NCBI RefSeq assembly: GCF_002163875.1
Contig: NZ_CP019333.1
Span: 2,534,864-2,598,863 of the forward strand
DNA: 64,000 nt
DNA from: Gilvibacter sp. SZ-19
Lineage (GTDB): Bacteria; Bacteroidota; Bacteroidia; Flavobacteriales; Flavobacteriaceae
Direction of reading: 5' to 3'
Position numbers and translations under genes: made by a program. Shown here piece by piece: positions 46,907-56,153 of the stretch (positions are counted from its first letter, which is position 1; the number at the start of each line of letters is the position of its first letter). The notes below the pieces were generated by a model that did no database searches, was not told the origin of the DNA, and worked only from the letters and a program-made list of their open reading frames with translations.

Positions 46907-48598
46907 ATGAGTGACGATAAGAAGGTCATCTTTTCGATGTCCGGGGTTTCTAAAACCTATCAATCAACCGGAAAACAAGTACTAAAAGACATTTACCTAA
47001 GCTTCTTCTACGGAGCCAAGATCGGGATCTTGGGTCTTAACGGTAGTGGTAAATCTACGCTGATGAAGATCATTGCCGGGGTAGAGAAGAACTACCAAGG
47101 CGATGTGGTCTTTGCCCCTGGTTTTACCGTGGGCTTGTTAGAACAAGAGCCAAAGCTAGATGAATCTAAAACGGTCATCGATATTGTAAAAGAAGGTGTA
47201 CAAGAGGTGGTCGATGTACTGGATGAGTACAACAAGATCAACGATATGTTCGGTTTGCCGGAAGTCTATGAGAATCCAGACAAAATGCAGGAGCTCATGG
47301 ACAAGCAAGCCAAATTGCAAGACAAGATAGACGCCACCAATGCCTGGGACCTAGATACCAAATTGGAGATCGCTATGGACGCGCTTAGAACGCCTCCGCC
47401 AGAAACTCCTATAAATGTATTGTCTGGAGGAGAGCGACGCAGGGTTGCTCTGTGCCGTTTGCTGCTTCAAGAACCAGATGTTCTTTTATTGGATGAGCCT
47501 ACCAACCACTTGGATGCGGAATCCGTTCATTGGTTGGAGCATCATTTATCACAGTACAAAGGAACCGTGATCGCCGTAACTCACGACCGTTATTTCTTAG
47601 ATAATGTTGCCGGATGGATCTTAGAATTAGACCGAGGAGAAGGTATCCCTTGGAAGGGGAATTATTCTTCCTGGTTAGATCAAAAGGCCAAGCGCTTGGC
47701 TCAGGAGCAAAAGCAAGCCAGTAAGCGTCAAAAGACCTTAGAGCGTGAATTGGAGTGGGTGCGAATGGCTCCAAAAGGACGTCAAGCCAAACAAAAGGCA
47801 CGTCTGAACAATTATGACAAACTGATGAGTCAAGATCAGAAACAACTTGACGAAAAACTAGAGATCTATATTCCGAATGGGCCACGCTTGGGAACCAATG
47901 TTATCGAAGCTACTGGAGTTTCTAAGGCTTATGGGGATAAATTGCTTTATGAGGATCTGAATTTCAAACTGCCTCAAGCAGGTATTGTTGGGATCATCGG
48001 ACCTAACGGAGCAGGGAAGACCACCATTTTTAGAATGATCATGGGCGAGGAAACCCCAGACAAAGGATCGTTCACAGTTGGAGATACTGTAAAGCTGGCC
48101 TATGTAGACCAAAGCCATTCTAACATCGATCCAGAACGCAGCATTTGGGAAAACTTCTGTGATGGGCAAGAGCTGATCATGATGGGCGGAAAACAAGTCA
48201 ATTCTAGAGCCTATTTGAGTCGATTTAATTTTGGAGGAAGTGATCAGAATAAAAAAGTGAGCACGCTCTCTGGAGGAGAGCGCAACCGCTTGCACCTGGC
48301 CATGACCCTAAAAGAAGAAGGGAACGTTCTGCTACTGGATGAGCCTACCAACGACTTGGATGTGAATACCCTGCGTGCCTTAGAAGAAGGTTTGGAGAAT
48401 TTTGCCGGCTGTGCCGTAGTGATCTCTCACGACCGTTGGTTCTTAGACAGGATTTGTACACATATCCTAGCTTTCGAGGGCGATAGTCAGGTCTATTTCT
48501 TTGAAGGTAGTTTTAGCGATTACGAGGAGAATAAGAAAAAGCGTTTGGGTGGCGATCTTATGCCAAAACGCATCAAATACAAAAAACTGATCCGCTAG
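46907..48598 (+). CDS. ettA: Energy-dependent translational throttle EttA (ABC-F)
   Basis: A 563-residue ABC-F protein with two ATPase cassettes and no membrane part. The first has Walker A GLNGSGKS (43-50) and signature LSGGERRR; the second has GPNGAGKTT (about 365) and LSGGERNR, with Walker B DEPTNHLD and DEPTNDLD. Between them are the arm/PtIM helical regions (AQEQKQASKRQKTL). EttA binds the ribosomal E site and tunes the first elongation step to the ATP/ADP ratio. The C-terminal tail is basic. The HAD gene begins on the last base of its stop codon. Confidence 0.95.
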   Translation: MSDDKKVIFSMSGVSKTYQSTGKQVLKDIYLSFFYGAKIGILGLNGSGKSTLMKIIAGVEKNYQGDVVFAPGFTVGLLEQEPKLDESKTVIDIVKEGVQEVVDVLDEYNKINDMFGLPEVYENPDKMQELMDKQAKLQDKIDATNAWDLDTKLEIAMDALRTPPPETPINVLSGGERRRVALCRLLLQEPDVLLLDEPTNHLDAESVHWLEHHLSQYKGTVIAVTHDRYFLDNVAGWILELDRGEGIPWKGNYSSWLDQKAKRLAQEQKQASKRQKTLERELEWVRMAPKGRQAKQKARLNNYDKLMSQDQKQLDEKLEIYIPNGPRLGTNVIEATGVSKAYGDKLLYEDLNFKLPQAGIVGIIGPNGAGKTTIFRMIMGEETPDKGSFTVGDTVKLAYVDQSHSNIDPERSIWENFCDGQELIMMGGKQVNSRAYLSRFNFGGSDQNKKVSTLSGGERNRLHLAMTLKEEGNVLLLDEPTNDLDVNTLRALEEGLENFAGCAVVISHDRWFLDRICTHILAFEGDSQVYFFEGSFSDYEENKKKRLGGDLMPKRIKYKKLIR

Positions 48599-49293
48599 TG
48601 GAATTGCACCACATCAAGGCCATTGCGTTTGATGCCGACGACACCTTATGGGTGAACGAACCGCTGTTTCGACAGGCAGAGGAACGCTTTTGCGAATTGA
48701 TGGAACCTTTTGCAGAAAAAGAAGATTGCAATAGGGAGTTGTTCGGTTACGAGATGCAAAACTTGCCGCTTTACGGTTATGGCATTAAACCTTTTGTATT
48801 GTCTCTTATAGAGGCCGCCATGCGCATCTCGGACAATAAGGTTCCTCTAAGGACCATAGATCAGCTAATTGCGATGGGGAAGGAGATGTTGGAAGCCCCC
48901 GTGGAGGTTTTGGATGGTGTAGAAGATACCTTAGAAGGCTTGGTGGGCAAGTATCGCTTGGTGGTCGCTACCAAAGGCGATCTGTTGGATCAGCAGCGCA
49001 AGCTAATTAAATCAGGGTTGGAGCCCTTTTTTCATCATATAGAGATCGTTTCTGATAAGACTCAGAAAGAATACAACAAATTGGTGCGGCATTTAGACGT
49101 TCGCAACAAGGAATTCCTTATGGTAGGTAATTCGGTCAAGTCCGATATTCTGCCTGTGCTAGAGATAGGTTCTTACGCAATTCATATCCCATTTCATACC
49201 ACCTGGGAGCACGAAGTGGTCAAGGAACCTGTGGAGCATCCGCATTTTAAAGAGTTGTATCAGGCTACGGAATTGTTAGCTCTTTTGGCCTGA
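48598..49293 (+). CDS. HAD-superfamily phosphatase
   Basis: A 231-residue HAD hydrolase. Motif I is AFDADDTLW near the N terminus (nucleophile Asp), motif II is the VATKGD Thr region, the Lys is in VSDKTQKEY, and motif IV is the MVGNSVKSDILPV segment. The cap (residues 20-100) is helical, C1 type. The start codon is a GTG that shares its first base with the last base of the ettA stop (TAGTG), which is strong evidence of translational coupling. The substrate is unknown. Confidence 0.88.
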   Translation: MELHHIKAIAFDADDTLWVNEPLFRQAEERFCELMEPFAEKEDCNRELFGYEMQNLPLYGYGIKPFVLSLIEAAMRISDNKVPLRTIDQLIAMGKEMLEAPVEVLDGVEDTLEGLVGKYRLVVATKGDLLDQQRKLIKSGLEPFFHHIEIVSDKTQKEYNKLVRHLDVRNKEFLMVGNSVKSDILPVLEIGSYAIHIPFHTTWEHEVVKEPVEHPHFKELYQATELLALLA

Positions 49294-49376
49294 TAATACA
49301 CCAATAGCGTTGTTCCTTTTTTGGGTATGCTTGTGGATTCGATCCTTTTATTAACTTGTAAAGCAAACTCACAACT

Positions 49377-51404
49377 ATGCGTACACTTTCCCTCTGTTTA
49401 GCCCTGTTTTTAGCCATTACAACCACTGCCCAAGAGGTATTCCAACCTCTGGATGTCTTTGAACTGGAATATGCCGGAGATCCGCAGATCAGTCCAGATG
49501 GGAGTCAAATTGTTTACAGACGCACGGGCTTCGATATAATGGAAGACCGCTCTTTTGGTAATTTGTGGTTGCTGAGCGCAGATGGAAAGGTCCACCAAAA
49601 ACTAACTCCTAATGACGTAAGTGAAGGGAGTGCACGTTGGTCACCTAGTGGCGATCGATTGGTTTACAGAAGCAGTTCAGACAAAGGTTCGGAGATCTTT
49701 GTTATGTGGATGGATAGCGGCCGTACGTCACGTTTGACCCAGTTGGAGAAATCTCCCTCTAATTTAACTTGGTCACCTGACGGCAAGTGGATCGCCTTTA
49801 CTATGAAAGTAGATGCCAAAGCTCCGGTTATTGCGCAGATGCCTTCCAAGCCTAAGGGTGCCAAATGGGCCGATGCCCCTAGAATCACAGACCGCTTAAA
49901 GCACGAGGCCGATGGTGCGGGTTATCTAAAACCTGGTTTTACACACATTTTTGTTGTGCCCGCCAGCGGAGGAACCCCTAGACAATTGAGTAGTGGCGAT
50001 TTTAATCACGGGGGATCTTTGAGCTGGACACCAGATGGCAAACAACTCCTTTTTTCTGCCAATAGAAATCCGGATTGGGAATATGATTTTAGAAACTCGG
50101 AAGTCTACGCCTTAACAGTTGCAACGGGAGACATTAAGGCCCTGACAAGCGCTGCTGGGCCAGACAGAAGCCCTGTAGTTTCTCCAGACGGCAAAACAGT
50201 AGCCTATTTAGGGTATCAAGACAAGGTGCAGACCTATCAAGTTACACGACTTCGACTCATGAACGTGGACGGAACAAATAAGCGTGAAGTGTTGACCAAT
50301 TTGGACCGATCTGTGAAGGATATCCAATGGTCTGCAGATGGCAAGCGTATTTATTTTATGTATGACGAATTTGGAGACACCAAAGTGGCGCAATACAATT
50401 TAGGAGGTTCTCACAAAGTGGTGGCAGAGCACATCGGCGGCACAAGCTTGGGAAGACCTTATGCGAGCGGAAGCTATAGCGTTTCTAAGCGCGGCGATAT
50501 TGCCTTTAGTTTGTCTAAACCAGACCGTCCGGCAGAGGTTGCATTACTTATGGCGAAGAGTGCCAAACCCAAACAACTCACAGCCCTTAACGAAGATCTG
50601 TTAGGTCATAAAACCCTCGGAAAAGTGGAGGAGTTGTGGTACAAGGCCAGCACAGACGGAAGAGACCTGCAAGCTTGGGTGGTTTATCCTCCCAATTACG
50701 ATCCGAATAAAAAATACCCTATGATGATAGAGAACCACGGGGGGCCAATTTTAAATTATGGCGACCGTTTCTCTGCGGAGATACAACTCTATGCTGCAGC
50801 TGGTTATATTGTTTATTATCCGAATCCACGGGGAAGTACCGGTTATGGTGAAGAATTTGGGAATTTGCTGTTTAACAACTATCCGGGCGATGATTATCAG
50901 GACGTGATGGATGGAGTAGACGTGCTTATAAGCAAAGGCATCGCTCATGAAGACCAACTCTTTGTCACTGGCGGTAGCGCAGGCGGGATCATGACGGCTT
51001 GGATCATTGGTAAGAATAATCGTTTTGAAGCTGCCGTTGTGGCCAAACCAGTAATGAACTGGATCAGTAAGACCTTGGTGGCAGACAATTACTACGGATA
51101 CGCCAACAGTCGTTACCCGGGGCAACCTTGGGAGAATTTTGAAGGCTATTGGAAATTCTCACCGATCTCTTTGGTCGGTAATGTTGAGACCCCAACCATG
51201 GTCATGGTAGGTATGAATGACTTGCGCACGCCACCTAGTGAGGCCAAGCAATTGTACCACGCTTTAAAGCTGCGTAAAATAGAAACCGTACTGGTAGAGA
51301 TTCCCGATGCTTCGCATGGTATTGCTTCCAGACCGAGCAACTTAATCACCAAAGTAGCGCACACCTTGGCATGGTTCGATAAATTTAGAACCCCTAAGAA
51401 CTAA
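49377..51404 (+). CDS. Secreted S9-family peptidase (prolyl-oligopeptidase type)
   Basis: A 675-residue exported serine peptidase (signal MRTLSLCLALFLAITTTAQ). Residues 30-410 form a WD40/TolB-like propeller with several SPDG-type blades (ISPDGSQIVY, WSPSGDRLVY, WSPDGKWIAF, WTPDGKQLLF). The C-terminal alpha/beta hydrolase has Ser534 in TGGSAGGIM, Asp in GMNDLRTPP and His in DASHGI. The layout is that of DPP4/acylaminoacyl peptidases, which remove di- or acyl-amino acids from peptides. The tail overlaps the convergent membrane-protein gene by 11 bases. Confidence 0.92.
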   Translation: MRTLSLCLALFLAITTTAQEVFQPLDVFELEYAGDPQISPDGSQIVYRRTGFDIMEDRSFGNLWLLSADGKVHQKLTPNDVSEGSARWSPSGDRLVYRSSSDKGSEIFVMWMDSGRTSRLTQLEKSPSNLTWSPDGKWIAFTMKVDAKAPVIAQMPSKPKGAKWADAPRITDRLKHEADGAGYLKPGFTHIFVVPASGGTPRQLSSGDFNHGGSLSWTPDGKQLLFSANRNPDWEYDFRNSEVYALTVATGDIKALTSAAGPDRSPVVSPDGKTVAYLGYQDKVQTYQVTRLRLMNVDGTNKREVLTNLDRSVKDIQWSADGKRIYFMYDEFGDTKVAQYNLGGSHKVVAEHIGGTSLGRPYASGSYSVSKRGDIAFSLSKPDRPAEVALLMAKSAKPKQLTALNEDLLGHKTLGKVEELWYKASTDGRDLQAWVVYPPNYDPNKKYPMMIENHGGPILNYGDRFSAEIQLYAAAGYIVYYPNPRGSTGYGEEFGNLLFNNYPGDDYQDVMDGVDVLISKGIAHEDQLFVTGGSAGGIMTAWIIGKNNRFEAAVVAKPVMNWISKTLVADNYYGYANSRYPGQPWENFEGYWKFSPISLVGNVETPTMVMVGMNDLRTPPSEAKQLYHALKLRKIETVLVEIPDASHGIASRPSNLITKVAHTLAWFDKFRTPKN

Positions 51405-51822
51405 GGGAAGTTTCGTTTTTTCTGCGGATTCTACCTATGAGTTTGTAGCTCAAAAAATGACTTATCGCGAGTATAGCTGCTGCCCAAGCAAAGGTCTCCT
51501 TAAAATAAGGGGCCAAATAATTGGTTTGACCGTCGGTGGCTTTCCAGAGTTCAAAGGTCACTAAAAACGCTACCCAAGACATGAGTCTTATTCCCAGACG
51601 TTTGTGGCGCTCGTCCACACTGAAAAGCAGAAAATGAACCAAGACCATCACGAGCAGTGAAGGGATACTTATAACAAAGAAGATCCACAACAGCAGTAAC
51701 CAAGAGCTCGCGTCAAACACATTAGACGGCGCATTGACCAACAAATAAATAACTGTAAGAATCAAAATATTGGTGATCCAAAAAACCACCAAGCCATCGG
51801 TAGACTTCAATTTACTGGGCAT
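51394..51822 (-). CDS. Small membrane protein, unknown function
   Basis: A 142-residue protein with four hydrophobic segments (FWITNILILTVIYLLVNA, WLLLLWIFFVISIPSLLVM, RLMSWVAFLVTFELW, FAWAAAILAISHFLSYKL). I recognise no family. It overlaps the 5' neighbour (MBL hydrolase gene) by 11 bases and the S9 peptidase stop by 11 bases, so it is probably translated from the MBL transcript. The dense overlap argues for a real gene despite the lack of homology clues. Confidence 0.65.
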   Translation of the reverse strand: MPSKLKSTDGLVVFWITNILILTVIYLLVNAPSNVFDASSWLLLLWIFFVISIPSLLVMVLVHFLLFSVDERHKRLGIRLMSWVAFLVTFELWKATDGQTNYLAPYFKETFAWAAAILAISHFLSYKLIGRIRRKNETSLSS

Positions 51823-52594
51823 ACCAATCTTTTTGAATTACAGAGATCTCTTTTCCACCAGCGTCTACAATAGCTTTAAACTTAGCTACATCGCTCAGTC
51901 CATTGGCTCCGCGGTAGTGATAAGGGTAGACAGTAGTAGGCGCAAATTCTAGAACCGCATCCGCAGCACTTTCTACCGTCATTGTATAAGGCAAGTTCAT
52001 ACAAACAAAAGCGATATCGATATTCTCTAACGCTCTCATTTCTGGGATGTCTTCTGTGTCTCCGGAAATGTATAGGCGTTTGCCGTCTGACTCAAGGACA
52101 TAACCATTTCCGCGTCCTTTGACGTGCTTATCTTTGTCTTCTTCTCGCAAATTGTACATCGGAATAGCCGTGATTGCAATATCATAACGAGTTTTGGTCT
52201 CTCCATTGGCTAGCACATCTAGCTGGGCCGTGAAATCGGCTCCCAGACGGTCTGCGCAGGCCTGTGGCAAAACGATCTTAGATTTGTCCGTACTTACTGC
52301 AGCCAGAGTCTCTGCATTTAAATGGTCTCCGTGAATATCGGTCACCAAAATAAGATCCGGGCTGTCAAAATTGGCAAAGCGTTCTGCGCCGCCTACTGGG
52401 TCTACATAAATGGTGGTATCTCCCCATTGCAAGACCATGGTAGCATGCCCTATAGGGTGGATCTGAAAATCTTTTTCACTTTTTGCAACGGCTGCTGTGG
52501 TGTCTGCAGTTGTGTCAACATCCGCTTCTTTTGCGTTGTTTTTACAGCCTACAAGGCTTAAGGCCGTAAAGAGGCCAAGGATTAGTTTTTTCAT
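51812..52594 (-). CDS. Lipoprotein MBL-fold metal-dependent hydrolase (UlaG-like)
   Basis: A 260-residue protein with a lipobox (FTALSLVGC) and a metallo-beta-lactamase fold of the L-ascorbate-6-P lactonase (UlaG) group. Ligands are visible in DLILVTDIHGDHLNAETL (D-x-H-x-D-H like), LYISGDTEDIPEM and TVYPYHYRGANG. The acidic linker (residues 20-45) is typical of surface or periplasmic lipoproteins. Similar folds cleave lactones or phosphodiesters; the substrate is not evident. It is a second UlaG-like fold in this window, after the UPF0173 protein at 28673, but exported. Encoded upstream of, and overlapping, the membrane protein gene. Confidence 0.85.
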   Translation of the reverse strand: MKKLILGLFTALSLVGCKNNAKEADVDTTADTTAAVAKSEKDFQIHPIGHATMVLQWGDTTIYVDPVGGAERFANFDSPDLILVTDIHGDHLNAETLAAVSTDKSKIVLPQACADRLGADFTAQLDVLANGETKTRYDIAITAIPMYNLREEDKDKHVKGRGNGYVLESDGKRLYISGDTEDIPEMRALENIDIAFVCMNLPYTMTVESAADAVLEFAPTTVYPYHYRGANGLSDVAKFKAIVDAGGKEISVIQKDWYAQ

Positions 52595-52654
52595 TCTAAA
52601 GGGAATTGATGGGTCTCACAAAGATACGCAGAAATTGAGCAATTTGATAGTCAG

Positions 52655-53113
52655 TTAATTCAGTGGTAAATACATCTTGATATTGCTGCGCTCGTAAGGT
52701 GAATCTGGCTCTACCGGAATTTCCTCAAAACCATACTTTCTGTAAATGTGAATGGCATTCTCTAAAATACGGTTGGAGTAGAGCAGCAGGCCTTTCCAGT
52801 TTTGAGATCGCGCAAAAGCAATACAATGCTGCATTAGTTTTTGACCAATGCCCTTGCCACGGGCGGCTGGCGACACGGCCATCTTGGTGAGTTCAAAAAG
52901 ATCGTCTTCTATTCTCAATAGGGCCACACAGCCCATAACAACGCCAGATTCTACCGCAAAAAAGATATGTCCTCCCGGCCTTATGATATATTGCTCTGCT
53001 TTGCTAAGAACTTCTCTGTCGTAATCTTCTACATAAAAGTAAGTTTCCAACCATTCGAGATTGAGTAGTTCAAAGGCTTTGGCATACTGTTTATCGTAGG
53101 CAACTATCTGCAT
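52655..53113 (-). CDS. GNAT-family N-acetyltransferase
   Basis: A 152-residue GCN5-related acetyltransferase. The acetyl-CoA loop is visible as AARGKGIGQKLMQHCIAFAR (R/Q-x-x-G-x-G), preceded by beta-strand FELTKMAVSP, and followed by LLYSNRILENAIHIYRKYGFEEIP. The acceptor could be an amine or amino acid. It is encoded 3 bases downstream of the ftcD gene on the same strand, so it may act on an amino-acid or histidine catabolite, but that is only context. Confidence 0.88.
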   Translation of the reverse strand: MQIVAYDKQYAKAFELLNLEWLETYFYVEDYDREVLSKAEQYIIRPGGHIFFAVESGVVMGCVALLRIEDDLFELTKMAVSPAARGKGIGQKLMQHCIAFARSQNWKGLLLYSNRILENAIHIYRKYGFEEIPVEPDSPYERSNIKMYLPLN

Positions 53114-53116
53114 TGT

Positions 53117-54811
53117 TTACATCTTTTCGTTCACCAGGGCGATGGTCTCATTTTCTATAGCCAGTGCCTCCTGATAAATTGCTTCTGCTCGTGCCAAAAT
53201 ATTGTCTGCAAATTCGCGATCCTTAAGGTCTTTGGCATTGATACGCACATTGAAATAGGCGCCTAAAACGGCAGTTTTAGCGCAAAGTATGCCTACGGCG
53301 GAGTCTGAAAGAGAACTCTGTAATCCGTCTTTGAGCATGGCTTGCATTACTTCCATAGAATTCCGGGCGGTCTCCATGACCTGAAACGGAATTTCTGTAG
53401 CGTATTGAGTCGCCGCTTCAATGGCAGCTTTTCTGGCTGCTACTTCCTGTGGATTGTCTTTAGGCAGTCTAAAGGCATCCATGATCTTATTGAAAGAGTT
53501 AGTGTCTTCGTCTACCAAGAAGAGTAATTTATCCTTGTAGGCCTGTCCTTTTTCTGCCCATTTAGAATAGAACTCCCATTTGTCGTCCCAACCTGCTTTA
53601 TGTGCAGATAAATTGGCCACCATAGTACCCAAGGCCACGCCTAAGGTCCCGACATAAGCGGAGATAGAACCTCCACCGGGAGCCATGGATTCTGCAGCGG
53701 TCTCTTCGGCAAAGCCAGAAACAGTCAAATCCACTAGTTTTTTACTGGCGTCTTCTTCTAGCATATACTCAATGATACGGGTCTTGGGGTCAAAGGGTTT
53801 TAGATCGTCCAAGCCCAATGACTTTACCGCAATCTTGATCTTTTCGCTTTCTGAGATCCCTAAGGATCTGCTCTGCTTGGTCAGATAAAAATCCGCAGCA
53901 TCTAACATTGCCTTAAGCGGTACCAAACCAACCAATTCCGAACCTGTTACTCGTAAACCTCTGCGGTCTGCTGCTTTGCAGGTTTCGTCAAAGGCTATGT
54001 GCATAGGCGTAATGGATACATTGGTCAAATTGTAGGAGATCTGTGCAATACCGTATTCCTCGATATACCAGCCAATTCCTTTTACAGCCTTGAGCTTTCC
54101 GGGGATAAGTACCGGTTCACCGTTTTCGTCCAAAACCTTTTTCCCTGTAATGGGGTTGCCCTCTCGCTTTACACGACCGCGCTCGCGAATATCAAAGGCG
54201 ATGGCATTGGCACGACGGGTAGAAGTACTGTTCAGGTTAACGTTGTAGGCAATTAAAAAATCTCTAGAAGCTATAGCCGTTGCGCCTGTTTTGGCAACGT
54301 TTGCATTGAATTCTGCCGGACCAAAATCAGGCTTCCAATTCGGGTCTGCCAATTTGGTGGACAAACCCTCATATTCGCCTTCGCGGCAATTAGAAAGGTT
54401 CTTGCGCTTTGGCTCTTTTGCGGCAGCTTCGTAGAAATACCCGGGAATGCCTAACTCTTTCCCGACACGCTCGCCTAAACGATGAGCATACTGGGCAGTC
54501 TCTTCTAAGCTGATGTTGGCTATAGGAACCAAAGGACATACGTCTGTGGCTCCAAAACGCGGATGTTCCCCACTATGGCCACGCATATCGATGAGTTCAC
54601 TGGCTTTTTTGATCAATAGAAATGCCGCCTCAATAACAGGCTCAGGCTCTCCCACAAAGGTGATCACCGTTCTGTTGGTGGCCGCTCCGGGATCGATATC
54701 TAATAGCTTTACGCCAGCTACGGTTTCTACGACATGAGCGATCTCTTGGATCTTTTTAGCGTCACGACCCTCACTGATATTGGGTACGCATTCTATAAGT
54801 TGTTTTTGCAT
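53117..54811 (-). CDS. ftcD: Bifunctional glutamate formimidoyltransferase / formimidoyl-THF cyclodeaminase
   Basis: A 564-residue fusion of two enzymes that finish histidine degradation by moving the formimino group from formiminoglutamate to tetrahydrofolate, then releasing ammonia. Residues 1-325 are the formiminotransferase (ECVPNISEGRD, MRGHSGEHPRFGATDVCPLV, FDIRERGRVKREGNPI, RVTGSELVGLVPL). Residues 360-560 are the cyclodeaminase (APGGGSISAYVGTLGVAL, FSKWAEKGQAYKDKL-like helix). The arrangement is the vertebrate-type FTCD seen in Bacteroidota. Stop and start are 5 bases from hutI. HutH and HutU are not in this window. Confidence 0.94.
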   Translation of the reverse strand: MQKQLIECVPNISEGRDAKKIQEIAHVVETVAGVKLLDIDPGAATNRTVITFVGEPEPVIEAAFLLIKKASELIDMRGHSGEHPRFGATDVCPLVPIANISLEETAQYAHRLGERVGKELGIPGYFYEAAAKEPKRKNLSNCREGEYEGLSTKLADPNWKPDFGPAEFNANVAKTGATAIASRDFLIAYNVNLNSTSTRRANAIAFDIRERGRVKREGNPITGKKVLDENGEPVLIPGKLKAVKGIGWYIEEYGIAQISYNLTNVSITPMHIAFDETCKAADRRGLRVTGSELVGLVPLKAMLDAADFYLTKQSRSLGISESEKIKIAVKSLGLDDLKPFDPKTRIIEYMLEEDASKKLVDLTVSGFAEETAAESMAPGGGSISAYVGTLGVALGTMVANLSAHKAGWDDKWEFYSKWAEKGQAYKDKLLFLVDEDTNSFNKIMDAFRLPKDNPQEVAARKAAIEAATQYATEIPFQVMETARNSMEVMQAMLKDGLQSSLSDSAVGILCAKTAVLGAYFNVRINAKDLKDREFADNILARAEAIYQEALAIENETIALVNEKM

Positions 54812-54816
54812 TTTAG

Positions 54817-56058
54817 TTAGTTGGATGAATTTAGGCGTTGCCCGCCAATAATGACTTCTTTAATATGGTTCTGCCCAAAGGAGTAGGGCAGGTATCCAAT
54901 AGAAGGTATGTTTTCTGTAATGATCAGGTTGGCGCGTTTTCCTTTGGTAATACTGCCAACCTCATTTTCTAAGCCCATAGCATAGGCTCCGTTTATTGTG
55001 GCTGCGTTAATGGCTTCTTGTGGAGTCATCTTCATTTTACTACAGGCTGCAGAGACCACAAAGTTCATATTGCCACTCGGTGCTGACCCAGGATTGTAAT
55101 CTGTGGCTAAGGCCAAAGGCAATCCTGCATCGATGATCCGTCTTGCGGGCGTGTAAGGAATCCCCAAGAAAAAGGAGCAGCCAGGTAAGGCTACAGCTAT
55201 GGTTTCACTGCCTTTAAGGGCCGTTAGGTCTGCTTTGGTGAATTCTTCTAAATGATCTACACTTAGGGCATTATGGTCAACACCAAGTGCAACACCGCCT
55301 TCTGCGGTAAATTGGTTCACGTGGATCTTAGGTCGGAGTTCGTAAGCTGCCGCTGCTCCAAGTAGCTGATCGGTATCGTTCAAGGAGAAATAGCCGTCCT
55401 CACAAAATATGTCAATATAGTCCGCTAGACCACTTTCTGCCACTTTTGGCAGCATCTCAGCTATGATGTGTGCTACATATGCTCCAGAAGTCTCAAAGGA
55501 CTCCGGCACTGCATGTGCCGCCAAAAAACTAGTTCTCACGGGAATATTAAAGGTTTCACCCAATCTTCGAGCTACGCGTAACATGCGCATTTCTGCTTCG
55601 AGCTCTAAACCGTATCCACTTTTTATCTCAATGGCGCCAGTGCCCATGTGCATCACAGCTTTTAATCGCGCTGCGGATTGTTGGTATAGCTCCTCTTCGC
55701 TAGTATTTTGTAAGGTCTTTGCAGAGTTGAGTATACCTCCACCTGCGGCGGCGATCTCTTGATAAGTCGCGCCTTTGAGCCTTAACTCGAATTCCTTTTC
55801 TCGGTTGCCGGCATAGACCAGATGGGTGTGAGAATCGCACCAGGCAGGTAATACGAATGATCCCTGTGCATCGATCACATCGGAAGTGTCATTTTCAGGA
55901 CAATTGTCCATACTTCCAAAGTCATAGATGCGACCATCTTTTAGGCTGATCCAAGCATTTTCTAATACAGGAAGTTCTTGCATTTGTGCACCACTGAGGT
56001 ATTTCGGTGACTTTTCACGCACTTGGACTAGGCCTTTGATATTCTTTATAAGGATCAT
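54817..56058 (-). CDS. hutI: Imidazolonepropionase HutI
   Basis: A 413-residue amidohydrolase that opens 4-imidazolone-5-propionate to formiminoglutamate. The metal ligands are in WCDSHTHLVYAG, FLAAHAVPES, KIHVNQFTAEGG and ALATDYNPGSAPSGNM; the substrate-binding GNREKEFELRLKGATYQEI is clear. The ATG at 56058 (MILIKNIKGLVQV) is preferred to the upstream in-frame one at 56139, which would overlap the promoter region of the divergent gene. It forms an operon with ftcD and the GNAT gene. Confidence 0.95.
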   Translation of the reverse strand: MILIKNIKGLVQVREKSPKYLSGAQMQELPVLENAWISLKDGRIYDFGSMDNCPENDTSDVIDAQGSFVLPAWCDSHTHLVYAGNREKEFELRLKGATYQEIAAAGGGILNSAKTLQNTSEEELYQQSAARLKAVMHMGTGAIEIKSGYGLELEAEMRMLRVARRLGETFNIPVRTSFLAAHAVPESFETSGAYVAHIIAEMLPKVAESGLADYIDIFCEDGYFSLNDTDQLLGAAAAYELRPKIHVNQFTAEGGVALGVDHNALSVDHLEEFTKADLTALKGSETIAVALPGCSFFLGIPYTPARRIIDAGLPLALATDYNPGSAPSGNMNFVVSAACSKMKMTPQEAINAATINGAYAMGLENEVGSITKGKRANLIITENIPSIGYLPYSFGQNHIKEVIIGGQRLNSSN

Positions 56059-56153
56059 GTAAACACTGCTGCGGTTGTTGGGTAAAGATAACAAAGCTCT
56101 CGCGATTTGAGTCTCACATTTTTCGTAATTTAGAAGCATTAAACCACAGGATC